Source: Guptibacillus hwajinpoensis (GTDB lineage: Bacteria > Bacillota > Bacilli > Bacillales > Guptibacillaceae). From it: a stretch of 64,000 nt of DNA. Positions 33,035 to 41,707 of this stretch are shown here, piece after piece. Every line of letters begins with the position of its first letter. Position 1 is the stretch's first letter. The position numbers and the translations under genes are program-made. Location: the NCBI RefSeq assembly GCF_020171785.1, contig NZ_JAIVAE010000003.1, forward strand, positions 248,001 to 312,000, given 5' to 3'. The notes below the pieces were generated by a model. It made no database searches and was not told the origin of the DNA. It saw only the letters and a program-made list of their open reading frames with translations.

Positions 33035-34264
33035 TCAGTTCAATTCATAATTTTGAAACATCTGTTCTAAATCCAATAAATAGGTATCGATATCTTTATG
33101 GATAAGAAACTGAAGCGTATGTTTGCGATAGTCTTCTTCCGCTTCCGTTCCTCCATTCCAATAATGATTCGGCCAATTGACAGTTTGACCTGATAGAATT
33201 TTATTATGAAGGACTTCTACCTCTTTCCGATCTACCCTGACACCTTTTATGGTGCTGATCGATCCTTCATAACTCGATAGCTTTGAAGCTTGCTGATTCT
33301 CTGTCAAAAAAGATAGGAAAGCTTTCGCTTCCTCTGGGTGATCGGTATCGGAGGAAATAGAAATTCCAATATCTACACCTCCTAGAACGTTATGATCTGC
33401 AGAATTATCCGATGGAAAAGGGAAGATTCCATAATTCAATTCTGGGTTAATCATCTCAATCATGGGCAGTGCCCATGTTCCCATGACCAGCATTGTCCCA
33501 TCTCCCTTTGCGAACTGTTCATTGGTTTTAAAATAGTCATCCTCAAAAGAACTTGCTTGTGTGTAAGGGAGTACGGATAGAATCTTTTTCGAAATATCCC
33601 TCCAGCGCCCATCTTCTACAATAGATTTTGGAGTATTGCTCCAGTAAGCTTTCGGAAATTGATCTGCCACAAGATTCAGTGTAAATACACTCGTTTGTTC
33701 CAAATCTTTGTTAGGCATTAGTAAAGGCGTATACCCTTCCAGTTTCAATTGTTCCATGACTTCTATCCACTCACTCCAAGTGTTAGGAATTGCTACACCT
33801 GCTTCAGAAAAATGATCCTTATTATAAAGTACCCCTACTGCATTCTGAGTTAGAGCAGCTCCGTACATCCGCCCATCTACCAAATACCTTTCTTGTATTG
33901 TAGGTTCAATTCTGGATAAAAAAGGTTCCTCAGTAAGATCCAAGATATATCCTTTTCGAGCTCGTGTAATATAATCCTGTTCAATCGGATACGTAATGAA
34001 TAAATCAGGTGCTTCTCCCCTAGCAATCCTTGTTTTTAAAACTGTTATACCACCAGGTACGACCACTTGCCTCACATCAATCCTTGGATTTTTTTCTTCA
34101 AATTCCAGAATCAATTGGTTGAAAATCTTTTCCGTTTCCACTTTCGGTGAAAAAAACTCCAGAACTACTTTCTCCTGTTTCGATTTATCTATAGAAATTT
34201 CATCGCTGTTGCAAGATGCCAAAAGGAGCAAACTTCCAATCGACAAAAGGAGCCATTTCTTCAT
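33035..34264 (-). CDS. Solute-binding lipoprotein of a three-component sensor
   Basis: A 409-residue CUT1-type binding lipoprotein with lipobox LASC and blocks FSPKVETEKIFNQLILEFEE, GVLYNKDHFSEAGVAIP and MLVMGTWALP. It heads the kinase/regulator operon rather than the permease operon and diverges from the 28.7 kb binding protein. This layout suggests it presents the sugar to the sensor domain of the kinase. GGGGGG precedes the ATG. Confidence 0.85.
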   Translation of the reverse strand: MKKWLLLSIGSLLLLASCNSDEISIDKSKQEKVVLEFFSPKVETEKIFNQLILEFEEKNPRIDVRQVVVPGGITVLKTRIARGEAPDLFITYPIEQDYITRARKGYILDLTEEPFLSRIEPTIQERYLVDGRMYGAALTQNAVGVLYNKDHFSEAGVAIPNTWSEWIEVMEQLKLEGYTPLLMPNKDLEQTSVFTLNLVADQFPKAYWSNTPKSIVEDGRWRDISKKILSVLPYTQASSFEDDYFKTNEQFAKGDGTMLVMGTWALPMIEMINPELNYGIFPFPSDNSADHNVLGGVDIGISISSDTDHPEEAKAFLSFLTENQQASKLSSYEGSISTIKGVRVDRKEVEVLHNKILSGQTVNWPNHYWNGGTEAEEDYRKHTLQFLIHKDIDTYLLDLEQMFQNYELN

Positions 34265-34699
34265 AGTTGTCCCCCCCTAAACCTAAATATATCTTATTAT
34301 ATAGTCGTTTCTACTTTTAAAGAAAGGGCTTTCAGATAAGGCGAGGGTAAACTTGCATTTTCCCTAGAATTTATCCCCAATACTTGAAGATTTATTTAAG
34401 TTTACCTTCGAATCCACAAAGTTTAACTTATCTAACAATAAACCCTCTACATACATCAGATGATAACAACTGATAAAAATTAGCCTCAGCTGGAAATCCG
34501 GTTCAGAAGACACTTTGTCATAGCCATGTGATGAGTAAAGAAATATATTATTTATTTCATTTACTAAAAGACCAAGTATGAATAAACCCTAGTACCTCAG
34601 CAAACTTTAAGAGGTAGAATGCATTCAATAATAGAATGCTTTTTTCTTGGCTATCTCGAAAGTGAGTCTTCCACAATCCTGCCCTGTTATTAACTTAAA
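34265..34699. other. Gap upstream of sensor operon
   Basis: No gene recognised. It holds the promoter region of the sensor operon (a TATAAT at about 34297-34302 on the minus strand, no good -35) and a plus-strand hairpin GCATTC/GAATGC with six T residues at 34618-34646, which terminates nothing visible. Confidence 0.5.
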
Positions 34700-34722
34700 C
34701 AAAAAGGATCGTCATCCTTTTT
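34700..34722. terminator. Small bidirectional terminator
   Basis: AAAAAGGAT, CGTC loop, ATCCTTTTT, after the GNAT gene (minus strand). Confidence 0.75.
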
Positions 34723-34723
34723 A

Positions 34724-34750
34724 GATTAACGCTCCGAGATACTTGAATAA
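34724..34750 (+). repeat. Cassette repeat
   Basis: GATTAACGCTCCGAGATACTTGAATAAT shows core plus right flank; the left arm has been replaced by the small terminator. Confidence 0.8.
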
Positions 34751-34770
34751 TATCTCTAGTGACAATAATT

Positions 34771-35298
34771 TCAGGAATAATGTAAGCTTTTAGAACCCTC
34801 TATTTTCAACTTATAAAACACCTTATCTACCTTTACGATTGGAAAATTACTAGGTAATTCCCTTCTACCCACTGCTATAAATCCATTCTTTTGATAAAAC
34901 CGATGTGCGGCGAGAAATTGCGGAGTAGTCCCCAAGTATATCGTTTGAATTTCGTGGTCCTGTGCCCAATCGACTGCTTTGTTTAATAGTGATTTTGCAA
35001 CTTGATATGTAGAGCCTCTATAACTTTTGTTTACAAACATCTTCCTTAGAGCAACTTGGTTGTGTCCTATGTCTAACAAACTTATTGTTCCAATTACTTC
35101 ATTATCTAATTTGGCTAACCAAAAGTTACCCTTCCCTATCTGATAAAACTCTGGAATTTTGAGCAAATCAGGTTGGTCTTCCTTAGTAATTGCGATACTA
35201 TATTCCTTCTGTTGTATATGTAAAATAAGTTCAGATACCTGTTTTTGATAAGCTTCCGAAAACTCTTCAATAATTAATTTATTATTCAACCTTATCAA
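34771..35298 (-). CDS. GNAT-family N-acetyltransferase
   Basis: A 175-residue GNAT: IGTISLLDIGHNQVALRKMFV (strands 4-5), KSYRGSTYQVAKSLLNKAVDWA (R-G-S-x-x-x-V, a variant of the Q/R-x-x-G-x-G/A pyrophosphate loop), and FLAAHRFYQKNGFIAVGRRELP near the C-terminus. Substrate unknown. Both possible starts are TTG; the second (codon 4) has better spacing from GGAG. It is a single-gene cassette between repeats. Confidence 0.82.
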   Translation of the reverse strand: MIRLNNKLIIEEFSEAYQKQVSELILHIQQKEYSIAITKEDQPDLLKIPEFYQIGKGNFWLAKLDNEVIGTISLLDIGHNQVALRKMFVNKSYRGSTYQVAKSLLNKAVDWAQDHEIQTIYLGTTPQFLAAHRFYQKNGFIAVGRRELPSNFPIVKVDKVFYKLKIEGSKSLHYS

Positions 35299-35354
35299 TC
35301 TCCATTACCCTTGATGTATCCATTCATTTTCCATCTCCATTTCCAATTCCTTAG

Positions 35355-35446
35355 TACCAATTATTTCAAAATTGTAGGTGTAACTCAATCTTTTATTTCA
35401 CATAAAATGTAGTCTATCTTATTACAGATAAGCTCCAAGATTATGT
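35355..35446 (+). repeat. Cassette repeat, long copy
   Basis: Flank TACCAATTATTTCAAA, then AACTCAATC, hairpin TATCTTATTACAGATA, core GCTCCAAG and right flank ATTATGTAAGAAT. Confidence 0.9.
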
Positions 35447-35514
35447 AAGAATCGGATTCGAGATATCTCTTACTCTTCTTTACTTTAATACTCGTTAGTA
35501 AAAAACACATATTA

Positions 35515-35700
35515 CTATTTTTGATTCTCTAATGCTCTCGTCACTATATGGAATACAAAGTAACTCATTCCACTAAGACCTGCAATTCCGAACAGGGTAA
35601 GGAAAGCGTTTTTCTCCACATACACCATACTTACAGCAAATAAAATAAAACAAATTATTGCACCTATAATACTTTGAATAGTGTTCATCTTCCTATTCAT
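35515..35700 (-). CDS. Small two-helix membrane protein
   Basis: A 61-residue protein: SIIGAIICFILFAVSMVYV and FLTLFGIAGLSGMSYFVFHIV form two membrane segments separated by EKNA. GGGAGGT lies before the ATG, a strong site. No family recognised. Flanked by repeats. Confidence 0.65.
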   Translation of the reverse strand: MNRKMNTIQSIIGAIICFILFAVSMVYVEKNAFLTLFGIAGLSGMSYFVFHIVTRALENQK

Positions 35701-35790
35701 TTGTTACCTCCCTCCTATAACACAAAACTGTTCCGTTATTACAATGTTTTTTATCTATAAATTTTGAAGAGGGAACCAACCATTGTTCAA

Positions 35791-35813
35791 GATTCGCTCC
35801 GAGTTTGTTTAAT
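35791..35813 (+). repeat. Cassette repeat
   Basis: ATTCGCTCCGAGTTTGTTTAAT. The 40 bp to its right (CGAGATAT...CTTTACTTTA) also match the right side of the copy at 35.4 kb. Confidence 0.75.
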
Positions 35814-35882
35814 ACTCGAGTTCGAGATATATCTTGGATAGTCTTTTACTTTAGCCCCATTACTTTAATTAGAAGTAACTAC

Positions 35883-36740
35883 TTATTTACTTTTTAATAC
35901 GACTTCAACTAATTCTGGTCGATTGTTCACTCTTAGAGGAACTGGATTGTTACCCAACCCTCTACTTACAACCATTAAGGAGCTTTCTTTATGATACAAA
36001 CCACCATCGTATTCTGGAAACAGTTCTTCCGTTGATACAACCCCTCCAATAAATGGTAGATGCATCATCCCTCCGTGAGTATCCCCAGAAAAGACTAAAT
36101 CAGCTCCCCAATCAACGTATTCATCAAAATAAAAAGGTCTATGCGAAAGTAAAATATCCACTTTGTCGTCACTCGTTTTCCCTAAGCGATGTTCGATACG
36201 CATTTCTCCTGACAAATGTTCTTTCAACCCATACAAGTTAATTTTTGAATCTTGTTCTGTAATTGTTGCTTTTTCATCATTTAAAACGGTAACCCCCAGT
36301 TCCCTTAATCTTTCTTCATATTCTTCTTTAGTACCTTTGTTTTGATACTTATTTCTATCTTCGTAATACATACCTTCTTCGTGTTCACCAGTAACATAAT
36401 ATATCGGATAATCATTGCTTAGAATTTCAAGTAACTCTACCAGAACTTCTCCGTTATTCGGTATTTCTTGGGAGTTATTTAACATATCACCAGTTATAAC
36501 AATAATATCTGGCTCTAGTCCATTAATTTTATCAACCAGTCTCTTGTTTCCTTCTCCAAATTCTTTGTTGTGCAAATCTGCTAATTGCACAATTTTAAAA
36601 CCATCAAATTCTTCTGGCAAATCTTCCAAAGAAACAAATTCTTTTGATATCGAAATCCAATTAAGCTGCGAAAAGTAATAAGATACAAGTAATATTAAGA
36701 TCGCTAAAGTGATAAGCGATTTTTTTCGCCGTACAACCAT
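35883..36740 (-). CDS. Membrane-anchored metallophosphoesterase
   Basis: A 285-residue calcineurin-type phosphoesterase with an N-terminal membrane anchor (SLITLAILILLVSYYF). Metal ligands appear as QLADLHN, VITGDMLNN, VTGEHE and FSGDTHGG. It resembles YkuE-type proteins, which act on cell-surface phosphodiesters or UDP-sugars; the substrate is not determined. The ATG follows GGGGAGG; 12 upstream codons lack a site. Single-gene cassette. Confidence 0.85.
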   Translation of the reverse strand: MVVRRKKSLITLAILILLVSYYFSQLNWISISKEFVSLEDLPEEFDGFKIVQLADLHNKEFGEGNKRLVDKINGLEPDIIVITGDMLNNSQEIPNNGEVLVELLEILSNDYPIYYVTGEHEEGMYYEDRNKYQNKGTKEEYEERLRELGVTVLNDEKATITEQDSKINLYGLKEHLSGEMRIEHRLGKTSDDKVDILLSHRPFYFDEYVDWGADLVFSGDTHGGMMHLPFIGGVVSTEELFPEYDGGLYHKESSLMVVSRGLGNNPVPLRVNNRPELVEVVLKSK

Positions 36741-36857
36741 TTTTTCCTCCCCGTAACGCCAATAAATTGCTTCCACTATTCTGCTCCGTTAGTTAGATAT
36801 CTAAATACCATGATATTCTTGTATTTATGTAGTAAAGGACTAATGCTCTATTAAACA

Positions 36858-36876
36858 ATTGCTCCGAAATAACGAA
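36858..36876 (+). repeat. Cassette repeat, short copy
   Basis: ATTGCTCCGAAATAACGAA; core and partial right flank. Confidence 0.6.
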
Positions 36877-36949
36877 ACAATGGACTTTATTCAACATTCT
36901 TGATTTGCCCCCGGTTGCTAAATAAGTTAAGTTCAAAATTACATTACTT

Positions 36950-37180
36950 CTATTTTATATCTTTGTTTTCCCTATGTTTAAAAATAACTACACTACACTC
37001 TTCACACCTTAACGCTGGAACTTTTTTGACTTTTAACCATGCATCACCTATTAATGTTTCACTTCCAAAATCCGCAAAGATGGAATTAGGCGAGTCTGAC
37101 CAGCAAATTCTTCGAGGAGAGAATATATATCCTTGCTTCAACTGATTACCACATTCAGGACACATTACAATATCGTCCAT
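36950..37180 (-). CDS. Zinc-ribbon protein (DUF6487/PF20097-like)
   Basis: A 76-residue protein with CPECGNQL at residues 7-14 and CEEC near residue 64, four cysteines for one zinc. The centre RRICWSDSPNSIFADF is typical of these small proteins found widely in Bacilli. Function unknown. A fragment of a relative lies antisense inside the duplicated cassette. AAGGTGG lies upstream. Confidence 0.7.
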   Translation of the reverse strand: MDDIVMCPECGNQLKQGYIFSPRRICWSDSPNSIFADFGSETLIGDAWLKVKKVPALRCEECSVVIFKHRENKDIK

Positions 37181-37294
37181 TGTGAGTTACACCACCTTCA
37201 TCTTAGCGTTTTTATTGGAATAACTAGTATACCTGCACCGTCATTTTTAAATTAATTTTTACTTTACTATATGATTATGTAATTAGAGCGAGTA

Positions 37295-37310
37295 ATCGCT
37301 CCGATTTAAC
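37295..37310 (+). repeat. Cassette repeat, short copy
   Basis: ATCGCTCCGATTTAAC, core with right flank shared with the 18.9 kb copy (GATTTAA). Confidence 0.6.
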
Positions 37311-37340
37311 AGAGGAAAGGCTATTTCTACTCACTATGTA

Positions 37341-37922
37341 CTATTGATAGTTAAATTCTTCGATGGTCTTAAATACCCTACTGAAAACATCTAGGATATT
37401 TTCTTGAGATTCTTTGTCATTATATAGACCATATTTCCAACCTAAATGACCATCTTGTTTGGAGTAATATCCCACAGCATACTCTGAATTGCTAAGGCTG
37501 TGAGCTTTTTCGTATGATGAGTCAGCATTTGTAAAAGCATAGGTTAATTTTTCTGATTGTATAAAAAAGAAAGGCAAATTCGTAGTTTTGTATAACTCAG
37601 CGTATTTACTTTCAGAGGCTTTCTCTAGGAATTCCTTCATTATAAATACCGCATCGTAATCATTTGAATCAATATCTTGCAGATCACCAAAATTCATTTG
37701 TGTGAACGTGATAAGTTCATTTTCCTTTATTTTTGGTTCGTCACCTACAACTGCAATTTTTAATGGTGTCCCATCGTAGTTTTCAAACTTAGGACCATTC
37801 TTTCCTACAGCATTTGGAGATTCAGTAATACTACTTTTATTTCCTCCTTGATCAACTAAACCGTTCGTTATACACGAAGATAACAACACTATTGAAAATA
37901 TTAACAGAAAAACGCGTGTCAA
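37341..37922 (-). CDS. Lipoprotein of unknown function
   Basis: A 193-residue lipoprotein (lipobox LSSC, Cys17). After a linker comes a compact alpha/beta domain with LKIAVVGDEPKIKENELITF and NDYDAVFIMKEFLEKA; the latter recalls helix-strand motifs in Bacillus lipoproteins next to membrane stress genes, but no family is assigned. The TTG start has AAGGAGGT six nt upstream, a very strong site. Single-gene cassette. Confidence 0.65.
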   Translation of the reverse strand: MTRVFLLIFSIVLLSSCITNGLVDQGGNKSSITESPNAVGKNGPKFENYDGTPLKIAVVGDEPKIKENELITFTQMNFGDLQDIDSNDYDAVFIMKEFLEKASESKYAELYKTTNLPFFFIQSEKLTYAFTNADSSYEKAHSLSNSEYAVGYYSKQDGHLGWKYGLYNDKESQENILDVFSRVFKTIEEFNYQ

Positions 37923-37984
37923 TTACATACCTCCTTAATGAATATTACAGGGAAATTATTCAATTATCCGGCTCAAATTTCTAA

Positions 37985-38078
37985 TACCAATTATTTCAAA
38001 TCATACTGCGTAACTCAATCCTTAATTCCAGTTAAAAGGCTCCTATCTTATTACAGATAAGCTCCGAGATTGTTGAAC
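37985..38078 (+). repeat. Cassette repeat, long copy
   Basis: Flank TACCAATTATTTCAAATC, AACTCAATCCTTAATTCC, hairpin CTATCTTATTACAGATAAG, core GCTCCGAG, right flank ATTGTTGAACTT. Confidence 0.9.
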
Positions 38079-38120
38079 TTACATTCTAGTTAAGCTTGTG
38101 ATGTTGACATAAAAAATACT

Positions 38121-38480
38121 TTAGCTGTTTGAAAAGAACCAATCTTTTTCATATTTAAGATTTAGCAAACCTCCAACTCTATATGCAAACTCTATAAATG
38201 CTGATCCTTTCGCTGTATAAAGTAATCATCCACAACAACTGGTGAGCATTCATAGTTCTCATCGTTCAATGTATCCAAGAAATGCCCTTTGCTCAGTTGT
38301 TAATCCTGTAGTATAACGTTTCTCCTCTAGCACACCACTTGCTGACAATAAATAAGGAGCACTAGAAATTGCAGCAATTATTCGATATTACTTATGCTTT
38401 ACTTAATACGTGCCCTTTGATGCTGTAAAGAGCGTATTAAATTTAGAACCCAAACTATTTGAAAAGAAATTGAGCCCATA
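38121..38480 (-). pseudogene. DJ-1/PfpI-family gene remnant
   Basis: On the minus strand one frame gives IIAAISSAPYLLSASGVL and RYTTGLTTEQRAFLGYIE. A shifted frame gives DENYECSPVVVDDYFIQRK, and a further shift FIEFAYRVGGLLNLKYEKD. These are consecutive blocks of a DJ-1/PfpI (ThiJ) protein, although the nucleophile region reads SSAP rather than the usual AxCH/GP. Multiple frameshifts and stops make it dead. Confidence 0.7.
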
Positions 38481-38500
38481 TCATTTACTATTTTCAAAAA

Positions 38501-38549
38501 AAAGCCCTATAGTAAGACTTTATTCGAAAAGTCAACGCCATAGGGCTTT
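38501..38549 (-). terminator. Terminator of glpT
   Basis: AAAGCCCTAT pairs with ATAGGGCTTT, with an inner GACTTT/AAAGTC stem. Nine T residues follow on the minus strand. Confidence 0.9.
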
Positions 38550-38561
38550 CATAAATTCACT

Positions 38562-39923
38562 TTAATGCTTTACAACTTCCTGTCCACGGACATTCCATGT
38601 AACTGCAAACAAAATCGTAGCGATCACACATGAACCCGTTAAGAGCATAAACCCAGCATCCCAACCTGAAATCTGAACTACGTAACCCATTAATGCGTTT
38701 GCCATAACAGCTCCTCCAAGATAACCGAATAACCCTGTCAGTCCTGCTGCTGTACCCGCAGCTTTTTTCGGAACAAAGTCTAACGCTTGTAAGCCTATCA
38801 ACATAACCGGACCATAGATCAAGAAACCAATAGCAATAAGTGCAAGATTATCAATCATTGGATTTCCAGCAGGATTTAACCAGTACACTACTACGGCCAC
38901 AAGAACACCTAACATAAAGACAAATCCAGCAGGTCCCCGACGCCCTTTAAATAGCTTATCTGAGATATACCCACATAAGAGTGTCCCTGGAATACCTGCC
39001 CATTCATATAGAAAGTAGGCAAAGCTTGACTCTTCCATATTAAATGCTTTTTCCTCACTTAAATACGTAGGTGCCCAATCTAACACACCATAGCGGACAA
39101 AATAAACGAAAACATTAGCAATCGCGATGATCCATACCCATTTATTATTAAGTACGTATTTAAAGAGGATTTCCTTCGTCGTAAATTCCGTTTCATACAT
39201 CGTCTTTTCTTTATTTTGGTAATCATTTTTATACTCTTCAATTGGAGGTAATCCTACAGATTGCGGCGTATCTCGCATTAGAACAAAAGCAAGGATCGCA
39301 ACCAGGACAGCCACTAGTGCTGGTAAAATAAAAATCCCTTCATATCCAGCGAAGCGTGCCCCAAAATAAGTAGCCGTGATGGACGCACCAGCTACAGCTA
39401 ATGGTGCCATTAAGCCACCACCAACGTTATGTGCTACATTCCAAATTGAAGTTTTTGTCCCTCTTTCACTCACACTATACCAGTGTACAAGCGTTCTACC
39501 AGAAGGTGGCCAGCCCATCCCTTGTACCCAGCCATTCAGAAATAACATTACAAACATAATAGCGATTGTGGATGTGAAGAACGGTACCATACCTAACATT
39601 AGGTTTATAATTGCTGAAAGTATCAACCCTGTCGCTAGAAAGTACCTAGCATTACTTCGATCAGAAACAGTCCCCATCACAAATTTACTTATTCCATATG
39701 CAATTGAAATGGCAGACAAAGCTAGTCCTAACTCTCCCTTAGTGAACCCTTCTTCCGTCAAATAAGGGATGGCAATCGAAAAGTTTTTACGAATCAAATA
39801 ATAACCCGCATACCCAATAAAAATTCCTAAAAAAACTTGAAGCCTTAACTTTTTATATTCAGAATCCACCTTTTCTTCCGGCAATCTTTCTTGATGTGGT
39901 GCCGGCTTAAAAAAACCAAACAT
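38562..39923 (-). CDS. glpT: Glycerol-3-phosphate:phosphate antiporter
   Basis: A 453-residue MFS transporter of the organophosphate antiporter family, 12 membrane segments. [30 protein letters not shown] and [19 protein letters not shown] (the family signature with phosphate-binding Arg) identify GlpT. It imports glycerol-3-phosphate against phosphate. It stands alone, without glpQ or glpD. GGAAGGGG precedes the ATG. A 20-base A/T homopolymer lies in its 5' region. Confidence 0.92.
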   Translation of the reverse strand: MFGFFKPAPHQERLPEEKVDSEYKKLRLQVFLGIFIGYAGYYLIRKNFSIAIPYLTEEGFTKGELGLALSAISIAYGISKFVMGTVSDRSNARYFLATGLILSAIINLMLGMVPFFTSTIAIMFVMLFLNGWVQGMGWPPSGRTLVHWYSVSERGTKTSIWNVAHNVGGGLMAPLAVAGASITATYFGARFAGYEGIFILPALVAVLVAILAFVLMRDTPQSVGLPPIEEYKNDYQNKEKTMYETEFTTKEILFKYVLNNKWVWIIAIANVFVYFVRYGVLDWAPTYLSEEKAFNMEESSFAYFLYEWAGIPGTLLCGYISDKLFKGRRGPAGFVFMLGVLVAVVVYWLNPAGNPMIDNLALIAIGFLIYGPVMLIGLQALDFVPKKAAGTAAGLTGLFGYLGGAVMANALMGYVVQISGWDAGFMLLTGSCVIATILFAVTWNVRGQEVVKH

Positions 39924-39989
39924 TTGACCCCTTCCTTTCTTACTATTGAATTAAGCGCGAGGATTAATATATCGGAAAAATATTTTACA

Positions 39990-40009
39990 AAAAAAAAAAA
40001 AAAAAAAAA
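39990..40009. repeat. Homopolymer A20 upstream of glpT
   Basis: Twenty consecutive A residues (T on the glpT strand), 67-86 nt upstream of the glpT start, followed by CACACAC. Such tracts change length by slippage. Confidence 0.95.
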
Positions 40010-40320
40010 CACACACTTCTCCTTTTCCCTAAAGAAAAATAAAAAGTGCGATTCTCAATGTCTCCCGCAGTCTATTAACCTGTATTTTCCATAATAAACA
40101 ATAATGTAATCGCTGTCAATGACTTATAATATAATTCAGATATAGGTTTAACCCTATCATTTACTAATAAACCTCTCTCGTCCATGTATAACATAATTGA
40201 AATTATTGATTAATCTTTTATCTTTCCAGTTTCTATTTATGCCTTTTTTTAAAGATGTCTCTAATTGCATTGATAATAAGAACCTCTAACCCTAATTACA
40301 TAATCCTGAAACCTTCTTAA
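40010..40320. other. Gap upstream of glpT, nothing recognised
   Basis: AT-rich DNA with no supported gene; the glpT promoter must lie here or at the homopolymer, but I cannot fix its boxes. Confidence 0.4.
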
Positions 40321-40420
40321 TGCCAATAATTTCAAAATAATGCGTACAACTCAATCTTTAATTTCAGATAAAAGGAGCCTATCTTTTTAAAGATAAGCTC
40401 CGAGATTATGGAAGATGGTG
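40321..40420 (+). repeat. Cassette repeat, long copy, left border of cassette copy 2
   Basis: Flank TGCCAATAATTTCAAAATA, AACTCAATCTTTAATTTC, hairpin GGAGCCTATCT/AGATAAGCTCC (40374-40401), core GCTCCGAG, right flank ATTATGGAAGATGG. The most complete copy. Confidence 0.92.
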
Positions 40421-40545
40421 AATTTTGTACAAAAACTTATGATACACTTAGATTAAGTAAGTTCAATACCTAACATTTCTTTTTTCCTCGAACGGAAGGA
40501 TTAGGGGAGTTTGACTGGGAAATTCTAAAATAAAGGTGGACTTTT

Positions 40546-40662
40546 ATGCTTTGGCTTATGTTAATAGTTATATTTCTGCCTTTTATAGCAAGACGGATAG
40601 AAAGGCATTTTCAACGATTAAAAAAAGAAAAAAATGAAATGAAGGATGTCTTCAGTGATTGA
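40546..40662 (+). CDS. 38-aa membrane peptide, copy 2
   Basis: The same 38-codon gene as at 23893, with AAAGGTGG upstream and a terminator downstream. Relative to copy 1 it has Phe for Leu at residue 13 and Val for Ile at residue 35; CGG, AGG and GAT replace CGA, AGA and GAC silently. The surrounding non-coding DNA differs more. Membrane helix followed by a basic tail; role unknown. Confidence 0.72.
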   Translation: MLWLMLIVIFLPFIARRIERHFQRLKKEKNEMKDVFSD

Positions 40663-40725
40663 GAGAAAATGATATCCAACTTTATTAACCTATTGCTTTA
40701 GTTAACAAGAAAAATATACCACAGA

Positions 40726-40759
40726 GGAACTTCCACAACACTGGAGGTTCCTATTTTTT
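40726..40759 (+). terminator. Terminator of membrane peptide, copy 2
   Basis: GGAACTTCC pairs with GGAGGTTCC (one G-U pair), then TATTTTTT. The stem is kept although its bases changed relative to copy 1. Confidence 0.87.
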
Positions 40760-40798
40760 GTGAAGTATCACATTAAACTTTAACATAGCCATTTAATT

Positions 40799-40842
40799 AA
40801 AAAGAAGCCTATCTTATTACAGATAAGCTCCGAGTTTGTTGA
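40799..40842 (+). repeat. Cassette repeat
   Basis: GAAGCCTATCTTATTACAG, ATAAGCTCCGAG, flank TTTGTTGAAGAAC; right border of cassette copy 2 and 20 nt past the stop of the kinase gene. Confidence 0.9.
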
Positions 40843-40860
40843 AGAACAAAAAGTGATAAA

Positions 40861-41664
40861 TTAAAAAAACTCATATAACCCATTGGCAAAATAAGCATAA
40901 TCTTTATCACCGATTATTTTACCTCCATAACCTTCAAAAAAGATTTGTTTATCTATTTCACTTTCAAAAGCATTTGGTTTAGGACGAATAGCTAAAGATA
41001 CATCACATCTAGGGTCTCCATAAGCTCCACTACTCCAATCTATAACGCCAGTAATTACACCATTTGATACAATTACATTATCAATTGTAAAATCTCCGTG
41101 AATTAGAGCTTGTTTATATTCTTTAGGCTTATTTGCTTTCACTCTTTCTAATAACTCATTAGTTCCGTCAACCTTGTATTTTTTTAAGTTATCTTCTGCT
41201 TTTAATAACATTTTGTCAAGCCACGGTTGTTCATCTATAAGTTCGTTGGGGCACGGGGTTGAATGTATTTTAGACAAGACTTTTCCAAAGTTAAATATTA
41301 TTTCTTGGCGTTTAACCTTATTATTCTCGTTGAATAAAGCTTTTCTTAGAGTTTCTCCTTCCACTAAATCAATAAGAGCCCAGGATACAGTATCATTATT
41401 TTCTTCAAAGAATTTCTTTACCTTTGGGACCGGTAATTGTGTCTTATTGGTTAAACAATTTAAAATAGTTACTTCTCTTTTTAACATTGAACAAAATTGT
41501 TCACCCTTTGTCCTTTTAAGAGCAAAAAGTCCTTGGTCACTTTCGATTAAAACTACATCAGAAGTGTAGCCTTGGCGTGGAAAACTTATAGAAAAAATTT
41601 TATTTAAATAATCTCTTATCTCAATTGGAAATTCGTCAATATGTAATGTTGGCAATTCACTCAC
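40861..41664 (-). CDS. Aminoglycoside phosphotransferase (APH)-family kinase
   Basis: A 267-residue kinase-fold protein with the catalytic loop HGDFTIDNVIV and the metal motif GVIDWSSGAYGDPRCDVSL, both diagnostic of APH/choline-kinase-like enzymes. It phosphorylates a small molecule; resistance to aminoglycosides or macrolides is possible, but the family is broad. GTG start overlaps the GGAGG site, so a TTG at codon 4 (41655) is the better-spaced start. Single-gene cassette between repeats. Confidence 0.83.
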   Translation of the reverse strand: MSELPTLHIDEFPIEIRDYLNKIFSISFPRQGYTSDVVLIESDQGLFALKRTKGEQFCSMLKREVTILNCLTNKTQLPVPKVKKFFEENNDTVSWALIDLVEGETLRKALFNENNKVKRQEIIFNFGKVLSKIHSTPCPNELIDEQPWLDKMLLKAEDNLKKYKVDGTNELLERVKANKPKEYKQALIHGDFTIDNVIVSNGVITGVIDWSSGAYGDPRCDVSLAIRPKPNAFESEIDKQIFFEGYGGKIIGDKDYAYFANGLYEFF

Positions 41665-41707
41665 CCTCCATATACCCCTTCTTCAACTAAACTGTCCATA
41701 CCTTCAG

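Larger units (their letters stand above)
40397..40830 (+). repeat. Duplicated cassette, copy 2
   Basis: Second copy of the cassette at 23743-24178, same orientation, 16.6 kb away, bounded at GCTCC cores. Confidence 0.9.
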
